Shown one piece after another: positions 1 through 8,642 of a stretch of DNA of 64,000 bases. How positions within the stretch are numbered: position 1 is the stretch's first letter; the number at the start of each line of letters is the position of its first letter. Source of the stretch: Arcanobacterium bovis (GTDB taxonomy: Bacteria > Actinomycetota > Actinomycetes > Actinomycetales > Actinomycetaceae); NCBI RefSeq assembly GCF_004331995.1, contig NZ_SJDT01000006.1, forward strand, positions 54,998 to 118,997. Direction: 5' to 3'. The notes under the pieces were generated by a model. It made no database searches and was not told the DNA's origin. It saw only the letters and a program-made list of their open reading frames with translations. The position numbers and the translations under genes are program-made.

Positions 1-1738
1 AGTCCGTAGCTGGCATTTCGCCGTCGCGGCACATATCCCACGCTGAGAAAAGCACGAGCGTGCGGGTGAGGCGGTCGGTGAACAAATTGATGTTCTGCAC
101 AGCATTTCGTAGCGATACTTCATCAAGCCGGACCTTGGCATACGCGAAATCGCCGTCGTTGATAAGGATTAGTTCAGGGCGCTCAATGCCTGCAAATTCC
201 TTAACCTCAGTGAGTTCACCAGCGATGTCCAGTTCAGCGTGCGCAACCTTCTGGTAACGTCCGTCAACAATGTTGTATCCTCCCACGCAAATTCGGTGGG
301 GACGCAACGAGGACCTACCATCGGATTCTTGTCGGATTGAGAACGAAACGAGCTTACCGCCGTCGTCCACAATTTCTGGTTTGAGAATATTGATACCTGA
401 TTCTTCGAGCCAGAGTCGGGACCATTCGTGCAGGTCGCGGCCAGATGCGGCCTCAAGTTCAACCAGCAAATCGTTGAGCGTGGCATTTCCCCACGCTTTC
501 TTGGCGAGATATTTCTGAACGCCAGTGATAAAACCATCCCAGCCAACGTATGCTACGAGCTGCTGGAATACGGATGCGCCCTTGCCGTAAGTGATTCCGT
601 CAAAGTTGACCATCACATCTTCAAGATCGCGGATATCAGCAGCGATCGGGTGAGTTGACGGAAGCTGATCTTGGGCCTGCGCCCAAGACTTTTCGGAAGA
701 ATTGAACGTAACCCAAGCGTCCGTCCAGCGGGTGGTTTGCGCCGTCGCCACATGGCTCATGTATTCAGCGAAAGACTCATTAAGCCACAAGTCATCCCAC
801 CATTTCATGGTGACGAGATCGCCAAACCACATATGCGCTAGCTCGTGTAATACGGTGACGGCACGTCGTTCCACGATAGCTTCAGATGGGCGGGAGCGGA
901 ATACGTAATCATCGAGGATCGTCACGCAGCCTGGATGCTCCATCGCGCCTGCGTTATATTCGGGCACGAAGATCTGATCGTATTTGCGGAACGGATATGG
1001 CTGAGCGAATGCCTCTTCGAAGAAAGGCATTCCCGCTTTGGTAATCTCGATGATTTCTTCGCCATCAAGGTATTCGTACAAAGATTCGCGCACATAAACA
1101 CCCATAGGAATTGTGCGTCCATCAACTGAGGTGTATTCGCCTTCCACGCCCTTATATGGACCAGCAACGATGCAGGTCAGGTAGGATGAAATCGTTTCAG
1201 TAGGTGTGAATTCCCACGTTGCAGTGCCATCGCCATGCGACGTTGGTTCTGGGGTGGGCGAGACAGAAAAGACGTTCCAGTGTTCAGGTGCAGTGACCAC
1301 AAAAGTGAAGTTTGCTTTCAGATCCGGCTGTTCGAATACCGCAAACATGCGGCGCGAATCTGGTACTTCGAACTGGGAGTATAGATAAGCTTGATCGTCA
1401 GCGGGGTCGATCGCGCGGTGAAGGCCCTCGCCAGTATGAGAATACTTGCAGGTAGCCTCAACAATAAGCTCGTTAGTCTCTGCAAGATTCGCAAGCGGAA
1501 TGCGGGAATCGGCATAGCTAGAAACTGGCAGTTCAACGCCATTCAAAGAAATGTGTTCAATTGATTCGGCAATGAGATCAACGAAGGATGAACACCCCGC
1601 TTTGGCACCAAAATTGATCGTGGATCGGGAGGTAAAAGTATCACTTCCCGTGAGATTGAGTTCCACTAGGTATGAGTGAGTCTGGATAAGTTCGGCGCGC
1701 TCGGCTGCCTCAACCCGAGTAAGGTTTTCTCCTGGCAC
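1..1738 (-). CDS. pepN: Aminopeptidase N (M1 zinc metallopeptidase), C-terminus cut by the window edge
   Basis: Cytosolic M1 metallo-aminopeptidase that removes N-terminal residues from peptides. About 579 N-terminal residues are present and the frame is open to base 1, so the C-terminal part lies outside the window. Seen directly: the exopeptidase motif GAMEH followed by the zinc motif HELAHMWFGD at about residue 298, then WWDDLWLNE supplying the third zinc ligand. The start is a GTG at 1738, preceded by the Shine-Dalgarno GAGAGG; the next residues read PGENLTRVEAAERA, typical for actinobacterial PepN. It is divergent from the Rv2466c-like gene at 1921. The pairing of pepN with an Rv2466c-family gene and rpiB is, from memory, also seen in mycobacteria. 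Function is secure; only the 3' end is missing. Confidence 0.95.
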   Translation of the reverse strand, partial: MPGENLTRVEAAERAELIQTHSYLVELNLTGSDTFTSRSTINFGAKAGCSSFVDLIAESIEHISLNGVELPVSSYADSRIPLANLAETNELIVEATCKYSHTGEGLHRAIDPADDQAYLYSQFEVPDSRRMFAVFEQPDLKANFTFVVTAPEHWNVFSVSPTPEPTSHGDGTATWEFTPTETISSYLTCIVAGPYKGVEGEYTSVDGRTIPMGVYVRESLYEYLDGEEIIEITKAGMPFFEEAFAQPYPFRKYDQIFVPEYNAGAMEHPGCVTILDDYVFRSRPSEAIVERRAVTVLHELAHMWFGDLVTMKWWDDLWLNESFAEYMSHVATAQTTRWTDAWVTFNSSEKSWAQAQDQLPSTHPIAADIRDLEDVMVNFDGITYGKGASVFQQLVAYVGWDGFITGVQKYLAKKAWGNATLNDLLVELEAASGRDLHEWSRLWLEESGINILKPEIVDDGGKLVSFSIRQESDGRSSLRPHRICVGGYNIVDGRYQKVAHAELDIAGELTEVKEFAGIERPELILINDGDFAYAKVRLDEVSLRNAVQNINLFTDRLTRTLVLFSAWDMCRDGEMPATD

Positions 1739-1920
1739 GTTTTTCCTCTCGTTGCATGGGCATTTTCCACTCTTAAGCCTAGCTCAATCGTGAATTTGTG
1801 CGAAGTTGGTGAGGCGATTGGAAAATCGATTGTGCCATACTGAATGTGTGATCAGGTATTAGTTGTCATACATGCTGATTCGCATGTTTTGAGAATTGAG
1901 AAGTGAAGAATTGAGGAAAG

Positions 1921-2520
1921 ATGGCCGAGCGCGTTGAATTTTGGTTCGATCCAGCCTGCCCGTGGACGTGGATTACCTCTCGTTGGCTCGTTGAAGTTTC
2001 GCAATTGCGAAATCTGGAGATTGAGTGGAATCCATTCCGGTTGTGGCATCTCAATGAAGGAAAAGACATCCCGGCTGACTATCGTGAACATCTCGCGCAA
2101 GTTAAACTCGGCGCGCAGGTAACTGCGGGGGTGCATCACTTAATTCCTAACCAACTCGGTGATTTCTACACGGCTCTGGGAAAACGCTTTTTCAACGAAG
2201 GTGCTGAGAAAGGCGAAGCCACTATCGCTGCCGCGCTCGCTGAATGCAATCTGGATCAAGGCATTCTTGAGCGCGCGAAGGAGGGCGAATTTGATCGGCA
2301 TGGAGATGAATCGACTGATCGGGCGCTCGCGCTGGTAGGTCAAGACGTCGGAGTGCCTATTATCGCAGTTGATGGCGTTGCATTCTTCGGTCCAGTTTTG
2401 TCTCCCGCTCCTCATGGCGACGACGCCGTCAAGCTCTGGGATGGAACACTCGCCTTGGCGCGGGTGCCTGGTTTCTTTGAATTAAAGCGGACGCGTACTA
2501 CTGGTCCAGTGTTTGACTGA
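1921..2520 (+). CDS. DsbA-like thioredoxin-fold protein, Rv2466c (mycothiol-dependent nitroreductase) family
   Basis: A 199-residue cytosolic thioredoxin-fold protein. The N-terminal active-site region reads FDPACPWTWITSRW and the C-terminus VAFFGPVLS...FFELKRTRT. Both match the family of mycobacterial Rv2466c, a mycothiol-dependent reductase linked to oxidative stress and nitro-prodrug reduction. The family usually has CPWC at the active site; here it is CPWT, so the resolving cysteine is absent. With mycothiol as co-reductant a monothiol mechanism is plausible (inference). No signal peptide is seen. The ATG follows GAGGAAAG. It is divergent from pepN and ends before a long hairpin at 2616 shared with the convergent peptidase gene. 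Confidence 0.8.
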   Translation: MAERVEFWFDPACPWTWITSRWLVEVSQLRNLEIEWNPFRLWHLNEGKDIPADYREHLAQVKLGAQVTAGVHHLIPNQLGDFYTALGKRFFNEGAEKGEATIAAALAECNLDQGILERAKEGEFDRHGDESTDRALALVGQDVGVPIIAVDGVAFFGPVLSPAPHGDDAVKLWDGTLALARVPGFFELKRTRTTGPVFD

Positions 2521-2615
2521 GTAACAAGCGCACAATCTGCGCGGTATTGAAGCGCGGTATTGAGCTGTATTTAAACCGAGTAGTATCCGCCTGACCGGCC
2601 GAGTATTTGTCTAGA

Positions 2616-2668
2616 GATGGGGTGTGGGTGGCGCTGTACAATCGTGACAGCGCCACCCACACCCCATC
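2616..2668. terminator. Long perfect hairpin between convergent genes
   Basis: Two perfectly complementary 22-nt arms (2616-2637 and 2647-2668) with a 9-nt loop, outer core GGTGTGGGTGGCG. No U tract follows on either strand. It lies between the Rv2466c-like gene and the convergent M13 peptidase, so it probably terminates both. Confidence 0.75.
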
Positions 2669-2698
2669 AGCACAGCTCAGCCATGCATGAATGAGTCG

Positions 2699-4702
2699 TT
2701 ACCAGATTCGAACTCGATCTTCGGGAGCCAAGTACAAAGCATCACCTTCACGAACATCAAATTCTTCGGCAAAGGCATCCACATTCTTGATTACTCCATT
2801 GCAGCGGAATTCAGCAGGGGAGTGTGGATCGGTGGCCACGCTTTGAACCATAGCCTCGTTGCGTCGCTTTTCTTGCCAAATCCGGGCAAATGCCAGCAGA
2901 ACTCGTTGAATACCGTTGTAGCCCTCGATTTCCGGCACAGCGGCAGCAGAGTCGAAGCCAGCACGTTTCATCGCAATATTGTATGCCTTGAGAGCGATAG
3001 TTAAGCCGCCGAGATCACCAATATTCTCACCAAGCGTGAGTTCTCCTTGCACATGGAAAGGCGAATCTGGTGCAAACTGAGCAGGCACATAAGCTTCATA
3101 CTGATCAACTAGAGCCTTAGTGCGCTTCTCAAACTCTTCGCGGTCTTGCTCCGTCCACCAATTGTTCAGCTTGCCTTCGCCGTCGTACTTCGAACCTTGG
3201 TCGTCGAAACCGTGACCGATTTCGTGACCGATCACAGCGCCAATTCCACCGTAATTCCACGCCGCGTCAGCGTTCGGATCAAAGAAAGGTGGTTGCAGAA
3301 TTGCAGCTGGGAACACAATTTCGTTCGCCACTGGGTTGTAATAGGCATTCACAGTTTGCGGGTACATATGCCATTCGCCGCGATCTACATCTTTGCCCAG
3401 TTTTTCGATGTGGTGCCAATGCTCAAATTCCGCTGCGTGGCGCATATTGCCAACGAGATCATCGGCGGTGATCACGAGCTCAGAGTAATCACGCCATTTG
3501 TCCGGGTAGCCGATCTTGGTTACGAAAGTGGCAAGCTTGGCGAGCGCCTTCGCTTTCGTTTCCTCAGTCATCCAGTCCAAATCGGTGATGGATTCCTTGT
3601 ATGCTGCGAGCAGATCATCCACAAGTTGTTCCATTTGAGCTTTGTACTCTGGCGGGAAGTGGCGAGCTACGAACTCTTTGCCAACAGCCTCGCCAAGCAC
3701 TGCATCTACCAGTTGAACTCCACGCTTCCAGCGCTCGCGAATCTCTTCCTGACCACTGAGAACTTGTCCGTAGAAACTGAAATTTGCCTGTACGATTGCG
3801 CTAGACAAGTAAGGAGCACGGGCGCGAATCACGAGCCAGCGTAGATAATCGCGCAGAGCTTCCAGATCGGCATCGTTCCACGTTTGCGCGAAACCGGTAA
3901 GTGCCCGCGGAGTGTAGATCAACAGCTCAGGGGCTTTCTCTGCCGTTAAGCCGAGCACTTCGAATGCCGCATTCCACTCAAAGCCAGGCGCTGAGGCGAT
4001 AAATTCATCAATGCTCATCACATTGTTGGTCTTTTCGGCATCACGTGCTTCTACTGCGGTGAAATGCGACGACGCAATTTTAGTTTCGATATCAATGATG
4101 CGCTGAGCAGCTAATTGCGCCTGCTCGTCGTCATGCTCAAGAGCGAGCGAATAGAGAGTAGGAACAAACTCTTTATATGCTTCGAGCAATTCAGCGTATT
4201 CGGGGGAGCGGTAGAACGATTCGTCCGGCAGACCGATTCCGGACTGGAAAATCCACGTGATGTACTCTGAGGGATTATTTCGATCAGCCTCAATGGTAAT
4301 TCCGAATGGCATATCGACGCCGGTAACGCCTAGGCGCGCGACTGCCACGGCTAGCTCCGCTTTGTCTTGTGCGCTAGCGATCAGTTCGAGATCGTGAAGT
4401 AACGGACCCGCGCCGAGCCCTTCAATTCTGGCTTCGTCCATAAACGACGAGAAAAGATCAGCGATCTTTTGTGCGTCGTCGCTCTTCGCTTCGCCGTCAG
4501 TAAGCTCATCAATAATAGCTTTGACGCGCGCTTCAGAGGCGTTTCGTAGATCAATAAAAGTGCCGGTAGAAGCCTGGTCGGCTGGGATTTCAGCAACTTC
4601 AAGCCAAGCGCCGTTCACGTGGCGATAAAGATCGTCTTGAGGGCGAATATCTTGGTTGAGCTTTGCGACAACTTCGCTGGTTACGGTATCAGTTTGAATC
4701 AT
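2699..4702 (-). CDS. pepO: M13 family (neprilysin/PepO-like) zinc endopeptidase
   Basis: A 667-residue M13 metalloendopeptidase acting on oligopeptides. Seen directly: the NAYYNP substrate-binding motif, the zinc motif HEIGH with GFDDQGSKYDGEG at about residue 490, and the third-ligand motif GENIGDLGG at about residue 557. The C-terminus DALYLAPEDRVRIW corresponds to the family's conserved C-terminal end. There is no signal peptide or transmembrane anchor, so the enzyme is probably cytosolic, as for many actinobacterial PepO homologues. It stands alone, divergent from rpiB with about 60 bases between them, and converges on the hairpin at 2616. Confidence 0.93.
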   Translation of the reverse strand: MIQTDTVTSEVVAKLNQDIRPQDDLYRHVNGAWLEVAEIPADQASTGTFIDLRNASEARVKAIIDELTDGEAKSDDAQKIADLFSSFMDEARIEGLGAGPLLHDLELIASAQDKAELAVAVARLGVTGVDMPFGITIEADRNNPSEYITWIFQSGIGLPDESFYRSPEYAELLEAYKEFVPTLYSLALEHDDEQAQLAAQRIIDIETKIASSHFTAVEARDAEKTNNVMSIDEFIASAPGFEWNAAFEVLGLTAEKAPELLIYTPRALTGFAQTWNDADLEALRDYLRWLVIRARAPYLSSAIVQANFSFYGQVLSGQEEIRERWKRGVQLVDAVLGEAVGKEFVARHFPPEYKAQMEQLVDDLLAAYKESITDLDWMTEETKAKALAKLATFVTKIGYPDKWRDYSELVITADDLVGNMRHAAEFEHWHHIEKLGKDVDRGEWHMYPQTVNAYYNPVANEIVFPAAILQPPFFDPNADAAWNYGGIGAVIGHEIGHGFDDQGSKYDGEGKLNNWWTEQDREEFEKRTKALVDQYEAYVPAQFAPDSPFHVQGELTLGENIGDLGGLTIALKAYNIAMKRAGFDSAAAVPEIEGYNGIQRVLLAFARIWQEKRRNEAMVQSVATDPHSPAEFRCNGVIKNVDAFAEEFDVREGDALYLAPEDRVRIW

Positions 4703-4764
4703 AAATAAATTGTAGCTGGTGAATTCGCTCGAATCTTCCCCCGCTTGTTAGTTATGCTGAGAGC

Positions 4765-5214
4765 ATGCGAGTACATATAGCAACTGACCATGCAGGTTTT
4801 GAATTGAAAAATCATCTCGTGGAGCACCTTTCGGCGCAAGGCCATGAGGTAATTGACCACGGTTATCACGAATACGACAAACTTGATGCATACCCTCCGG
4901 TATGTTTCGAGTGCGCTCAAGCTGTTGTGTCCGACGCTGGTTCCCTCGGTATCGTTATCGGCGGTTCTGGTAACGGCGAACAAATTGCTGCCAATAAGGT
5001 TGTGGGAGTTCGGGCTGCACTGGCATGGAATGAGTCCACTGCTGAGCTAGCACGTGAGCACAATAACGCCAACGTTATTTCGATTGGAGCACGTCAGCAT
5101 ACGATTGAGGAAGCTACTCGGCTCGTCGAGATCTTCCTCAACACGGGTTACGATGTTGAATCTCGCCATCAGTCGCGTATCGACATGATTGCAGATTTTG
5201 AAAAGCAGCGCTAA
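4765..5214 (+). CDS. rpiB: Ribose-5-phosphate isomerase B
   Basis: Interconverts ribose-5-phosphate and ribulose-5-phosphate in the pentose phosphate pathway. 149 residues, the normal RpiB/LacAB length. Motifs: N-terminal IATDHAGFELK, then GIVIGGSGNGEQIAANK around residues 66-82, and NVISIGARQHT. In actinobacterial enzymes a Glu replaces the catalytic Cys; the sequence GGSGNGEQ fits that. The ATG at 4765 begins MRVHIATD. The gene follows the divergent M13 peptidase, and its 3' end faces the cysteine biosynthesis genes across the hairpin at 5341. Confidence 0.93.
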   Translation: MRVHIATDHAGFELKNHLVEHLSAQGHEVIDHGYHEYDKLDAYPPVCFECAQAVVSDAGSLGIVIGGSGNGEQIAANKVVGVRAALAWNESTAELAREHNNANVISIGARQHTIEEATRLVEIFLNTGYDVESRHQSRIDMIADFEKQR

Positions 5215-5340
5215 GTAGCAGATAGTCAGCGCTAATCCTCAATCGACGTAAACGGTAGGTCGTTACCGAGGTAGGTCGCAAGGTCTCGAACAAAGCATAC
5301 CCAAGAACAACCTCCGCGGTAGCAAACCAAGAATTACCAA

Positions 5341-5394
5341 GAATAGGTATGTGGCTGAGCCAGTCAATGTACTGGCTCAGCCACATACCTATTC
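5341..5394. terminator. 24-bp perfect hairpin between rpiB and cysE
   Basis: Arms 5341-5364 and 5371-5394 are perfectly complementary over 24 bp with a 6-nt loop, core GGTATGTGGCTGAGCCAG. Convergent gene ends on both sides make a bidirectional terminator the simplest reading. Confidence 0.75.
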
Positions 5395-5406
5395 AATACC
5401 CGATTA

Positions 5407-5976
5407 TCAGATGTATATTGCCGGATCGATATTAATCTCGTGGCGATTGGTAGCTCGATTTTGTGCCGGCACACCCACGGCTACCATGCCTGCTGGCACA
5501 TCTTTAACGACGACGGCATTCGCGCCGATCTGAACGTCGTCGCCCACCGTAATTGGACCGAGAACTTTAGCTCCTGAACCAATCGTCACGCGATTGCCAA
5601 TCGTTGGATGACGTTTGCCCTTCTTCATCGACGTGCCACCCAAAGTGGTGCCGTGAAAAATGGTCACGTCTTCACCGACTTCGGCAGTTTCGCCGATCAC
5701 AACACCCATTCCGTGGTCAATGAAAAGTCGTCTGCCAAGTTTAGCCGCAGGATGAATTTCAATACCTGTTACTGCCCGGGCGATCTGGGAGAGAACTCGG
5801 GCAGGCAGGCGCAGTAGCAGGCTTTTTACCCACATTCGGTGTGCGAGCCGATGCACCCAAAGCGCATGCACGCCAGGGTAGACGAGGGCGACTTCAAGGG
5901 CGCTACGTGCGGCTGGATCGTGATTTACCGCAGCTTGTAGATCCTCAATGAGTTGTTCTTTGAACGTAATATGCAT
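5407..5976 (-). CDS. cysE: Serine O-acetyltransferase
   Basis: Acetylates L-serine with acetyl-CoA to give O-acetylserine, the first step of cysteine synthesis. 189 residues, the short actinobacterial/Gram-positive form without the long N-terminal extension of enterobacterial CysE. The left-handed beta-helix hexapeptide repeats are visible from about residue 75 ([19 protein letters not shown]) through [21 protein letters not shown], which holds the catalytic His, to [19 protein letters not shown]. It is the second gene of a cysK-cysE operon with a 29-base gap, so it is probably controlled by the cysteine-rich leader upstream of cysK. Confidence 0.95.
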   Translation of the reverse strand: MHITFKEQLIEDLQAAVNHDPAARSALEVALVYPGVHALWVHRLAHRMWVKSLLLRLPARVLSQIARAVTGIEIHPAAKLGRRLFIDHGMGVVIGETAEVGEDVTIFHGTTLGGTSMKKGKRHPTIGNRVTIGSGAKVLGPITVGDDVQIGANAVVVKDVPAGMVAVGVPAQNRATNRHEINIDPAIYI

Positions 5977-6005
5977 GCTTAGAGCCTATATCCGTTTAGC
6001 TTCGC

Positions 6006-6938
6006 TTATTCCGTGAGACCTTCGAAAAGTGCTGTGGAAACGTACCGTTCTCCGAAATCAGGAATGACTGTCACGATAGTTTTATTCGCATTTTCTGGGC
6101 GTTCAGCGAGCTGGATGGCTGCCCATAACGCGGCGCCGCCTGAGAATCCTGCTAAGATTCCCTCTTCGTGTGCGGCACGACGGGCTGTTTCGAGTGCGTC
6201 GTCGAACGTTACGGTCACGACGTCGTCATACACGTTGCGATCAAGTACCTCCGGAACGAAATTCGCACCGATACCTTGGATCTTGTGTGGTCCTGCTTTA
6301 CCCTGCGAGAGCAGTGGTGAATCGCTCGGTTCAACAGCCACGATCTTGATATTCGGATTCTTTTCGCGCAGGTAGTGACCCGTTCCGGTAAGTGTGCCTC
6401 CCGTGCCAACTCCAGCTACGAAGATGTCTACCTGACCATCGGTATCGTTCCATATTTCCGGGCCAGTGGTGCGCTCGTGAATGAGCGGGTTAGCAGTGTT
6501 AGCAAATTGCGAAGCTAAGATGGCTTGCGGATTTTCTGCCACGATCTCTTTGGCGCGATCCACCGCACCTTGCATACCTTTGGCGGGCTCGGTGAGTACG
6601 AGCTCAGCTCCGAAGCCGCGCAGGAGGGCACGGCGCTCTTGCGACATCGACGCCGGCATTGTGAGAACCACTTTATAGCCGCGCGCTGCGCCAACCCACG
6701 CGAGGGCGATGCCGGTATTTCCTGAGGTTGCTTCCACGATCATGCCGCCAGGTTGGAGCTGACCTGAGGCTTCGGCAGCATCTACAATAGCTACGCCAAT
6801 TCGGTCTTTTACTGAGTTGGCAGGATTGTAAAATTCGAGCTTAGCGAGGATATTTGCCTTGGTATGTGAGCTGAGACGGTTGATACGAACGAGTGGAGTG
6901 TTACCGGTAAGTTCGGTCATTGAATTAAAAATAGTCAT
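6006..6938 (-). CDS. cysK: Cysteine synthase (O-acetylserine sulfhydrylase)
   Basis: PLP enzyme that converts O-acetylserine plus sulfide to cysteine. 310 residues, full family length. The PLP-binding Lys lies in NPANSVKDRI near residue 43; the substrate loop TSGNTGIAL and the phosphate-binding GVGTGGTLTGTGHYL are present, as is the C-terminal SGGAALWAA. The start chosen is ATG 6938 (MTIFNSMTEL); an in-frame ATG at 6920 is possible but has no better ribosome site. It heads the cysK-cysE operon. The 420-base region upstream carries a small Cys-rich leader reading frame and mutually exclusive stems. Confidence 0.95.
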   Translation of the reverse strand: MTIFNSMTELTGNTPLVRINRLSSHTKANILAKLEFYNPANSVKDRIGVAIVDAAEASGQLQPGGMIVEATSGNTGIALAWVGAARGYKVVLTMPASMSQERRALLRGFGAELVLTEPAKGMQGAVDRAKEIVAENPQAILASQFANTANPLIHERTTGPEIWNDTDGQVDIFVAGVGTGGTLTGTGHYLREKNPNIKIVAVEPSDSPLLSQGKAGPHKIQGIGANFVPEVLDRNVYDDVVTVTFDDALETARRAAHEEGILAGFSGGAALWAAIQLAERPENANKTIVTVIPDFGERYVSTALFEGLTE

Positions 6939-7010
6939 TGAAAATAGCTTTCTACTGTTACTGATATTCCGATGGGGAGCTTAGACACAAGGGGCCCAGC
7001 ATAAGCAGTG

Positions 7011-7065
7011 AGCGACAGGCATGCAGATATGGCGCACAACTAAAGCCTGACGCTCTAGCGACAGG
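7011..7065 (-). promoter_or_regulatory. Candidate cysteine-responsive attenuator upstream of cysK-cysE
   Basis: Read on the minus strand, the 9-mer CCTGTCGCT occurs twice (7065-7057 and 7019-7011). Its near complement AGCGTCAGG lies between them (7054-7046), so the middle element can pair with either copy (8 of 9 pairs each), giving mutually exclusive stems. The first copy covers the last Cys codon and stop of the leader peptide at 7055-7117. A ribosome stalled at the Cys codons would mask copy 1 and free the middle element for copy 2. No U-run terminator is obvious, so the output could be translational. The structural elements are seen; the mechanism is inferred. Confidence 0.5.
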
Positions 7066-7117
7066 TACACAAGCAGAAAAAGCATGGCAAGGAGCGGGTG
7101 TACGAGGTATTTTGCAT
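7055..7117 (-). CDS. Cysteine-rich leader peptide (20 aa) preceding cysK
   Basis: A 20-codon frame with ATG at 7117 and TAG at 7057-7055. Its last nine residues, CFFCLCTCR, hold four cysteines, an extreme bias for a random frame. A plausible ribosome site (GGTGAAAGGGG, about 8 bases from the ATG) precedes it. It ends 116 bases before the cysK start in the same orientation. Short Cys-rich leader frames that sense Cys-tRNA charging are known from mycobacteria ahead of sulfur-assimilation genes, and the placement here fits such a role (inference). It is too small to be a catalytic protein. Confidence 0.6.
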   Translation of the reverse strand: MQNTSYTRSLPCFFCLCTCR

Positions 7118-7358
7118 CGCTCGCCCCTTTCACCTTGCTCGATAATCAGCCTAGTAGTCACGTTGCGATGAAGCGCGTGACCGAATATTCCATTGAAATG
7201 TTGCCGTTCGGAAAAACCCGTTCACTATTGAAATCTCGACAACTTCTTGCTCAATATACTGGCAAAGATCCTAGCGGCACGCAACAGTGTCTGCCGAGGG
7301 CTAAATATTATTGAATATTTAATGACCCCTGGGAGGGTGTGGTCGCTTTTGAATGGAT

Positions 7359-8003
7359 CTATAGCGGTTGTGAAGGGTGCTCGCGGATCACGGTTCCAGC
7401 CTTGTGTGCGCTAGCCTCGCCGGAGCTGATTTCGGCAAGATCTCGCATAAAGCTATCGATATTCGAGGTTGCTAAGCGTAGCGTTACATGCGTGTTGTGG
7501 TAGTCAATTCCGACGACGTCGTAGCCGCGAGCCCGCAGTTCAGCTTCCGTTTTTCCAGCACTTGCATGGGAAAGAGTGACGTCGAAACACTGTAATTGTG
7601 CTTGGGTAACAGTGTGAGCTCCGATGAGGCATTCGCGAACTGAATCGGAATATGCGCGAACTAATCCGCCAGTGCCGAGGAGTGTTCCGCCAAAATATCG
7701 AACCACCACCACAACCGTATCGGTGAGCTGAAAACCGGTGAGAATATCAAGCATGGGGCGTCCAGCGGTTCCGGAAGGTTCGCCGTCATCGGAGGAATGT
7801 AAAACGTCATTCGCTCCTGGAATCGAAACTACGAATGCACTGCAGTGGTGACGAGCGTCTGGAAAAGTTTCTTTGATCTGCGAAATATATTCGCGGGCAT
7901 CATCCACACAGTTAACTCTTTTGGCGAAAGTGAGGAAACGAGATTTCTTGATTTCAATCTCGTGGGAGAGTGGTTCGTATGAAGCGAGACGCAGTGCGGA
8001 CAT
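7359..8003 (-). CDS. YigZ/IMPACT family protein
   Basis: A 214-residue member of the UPF0029/IMPACT family (E. coli YigZ), conserved cytosolic proteins with a ribosomal S5-domain-2-like fold; the exact bacterial role is not settled. Seen: the N-terminal half with KKSRFLTFAKRV, DARHHCSAFVV, then the signature DDGEPSGTAGRPMLDIL around residues 72-88 and VVVVRYFGGTLLGTGGLVRAYSDS around 100-123. The C-terminal DUF1949-like part follows. The start is ATG 8003 (MSALRLASYE). It is a monocistronic gene divergent from rpmF; downstream lies the cysK leader region. Confidence 0.88.
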   Translation of the reverse strand: MSALRLASYEPLSHEIEIKKSRFLTFAKRVNCVDDAREYISQIKETFPDARHHCSAFVVSIPGANDVLHSSDDGEPSGTAGRPMLDILTGFQLTDTVVVVVRYFGGTLLGTGGLVRAYSDSVRECLIGAHTVTQAQLQCFDVTLSHASAGKTEAELRARGYDVVGIDYHNTHVTLRLATSNIDSFMRDLAEISSGEASAHKAGTVIREHPSQPL

Positions 8004-8233
8004 GACACTATTATGTCAGGTGTGGCGGGTGAGGGCCGAGTTGCGGTTTGTGTGCGCAAGAAAATGTGTGGTGTTCCTCAGCACAAAGTGTGGCAGTGAA
8101 CTAGATTATTATGTGCGAACTGGGCTAAAGTAGACGTTTGTCTGCTCAAGTTAAATTTATTGATTAGATTTATTGAGCCTCAAGTCTGTTTTGGGTTTGA
8201 AAAAGCCCACTTATATAGGAAGGAGCGGTTGGA

Positions 8234-8395
8234 ATGGCAGTTCCAAAGCGCAAGATGTCTCGCAGCAACACCCGCTCTCGCCGCTCCCAGTGGAAGGCTG
8301 AGCTTACCGAGCTCCAGACCGTTCGCTTCGGTGGTCGCGAGGTGCGAATCCCACGCCGTTTGGCAAAGGCTGCACAGAAGGGTCTGCTCGACTGA
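8234..8395 (+). CDS. rpmF: 50S ribosomal protein L32
   Basis: A 53-residue small basic ribosomal protein beginning [17 protein letters not shown], the canonical L32 N-terminus, with the C-terminal [12 protein letters not shown]. It lacks the two CxxC zinc ribbons of C+ L32 paralogues, so this is the zinc-free form. GGAAGGAG precedes the ATG. It is a separate small gene: an independent terminator follows at 8419, so the next gene (putP) has its own start further down. Actinobacteria commonly keep a stand-alone rpmF. Confidence 0.93.
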   Translation: MAVPKRKMSRSNTRSRRSQWKAELTELQTVRFGGREVRIPRRLAKAAQKGLLD

Positions 8396-8418
8396 GCAAA
8401 CTTTTCCGCAAATTTTTC

Positions 8419-8450
8419 TGGCTCCGCATAATGCGGGGCCAGATTTTTAT
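8419..8450 (+). terminator. Rho-independent terminator after rpmF
   Basis: Stem of CTGGCTCCGCAT against ATGCGGGGCCAG (8419-8442) with one G-T pair, followed by ATTTTTAT. A classic intrinsic terminator 23 bases after the rpmF stop. Confidence 0.85.
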
Positions 8451-8530
8451 CTATCACATAAGAGAATTCTCGTTTTTGGCTACTCTAAGCCAATAAATAG
8501 GTGTTCAGTATATAAGCTGATGCGCATTAG

Positions 8531-8554
8531 AAATATCTCAATATGGAGATATTT
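8531..8554. promoter_or_regulatory. Inverted repeat in the putP upstream region (candidate operator)
   Basis: AAATATCTC, six bases (AATATG), then GAGATATTT: a perfect 9-bp dyad about 90 bases upstream of the putP start. The size and spacing suit a dimeric repressor or activator. No regulator gene is adjacent, so the factor is unknown. Confidence 0.4.
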
Positions 8555-8642
8555 TGAAGAATTGGTTGTGACTAAGGGCCTATGCGTACTATTCTTCCGA
8601 GAAAGGGCACGATTGAGTGCCACACTCGGAGAGGAGTTTGCT

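Noticed and set aside
3146..3844. 232-residue plus-strand open frame inside the M13 peptidase gene
   Set aside because: A shadow frame antisense to a clear protease; no recognisable domain or ribosome site.
6958..7161. 67-residue minus-strand frame in the cysK leader
   Set aside because: Has several Cys residues but no ribosome site and conflicts with the 20-codon leader, whose Cys codons are more concentrated.
7302..7321. Small AT-rich dyad TAAATATTATTGAATATTTA
   Set aside because: Short, AT-only and of a kind expected by chance in an intergenic region; no promoter assigned to it.
8160..8642. Upstream open frame continuing into putP
   Set aside because: It overlaps rpmF in another frame and crosses the rpmF terminator; the transporter homology and ribosome site place the start at 8643.
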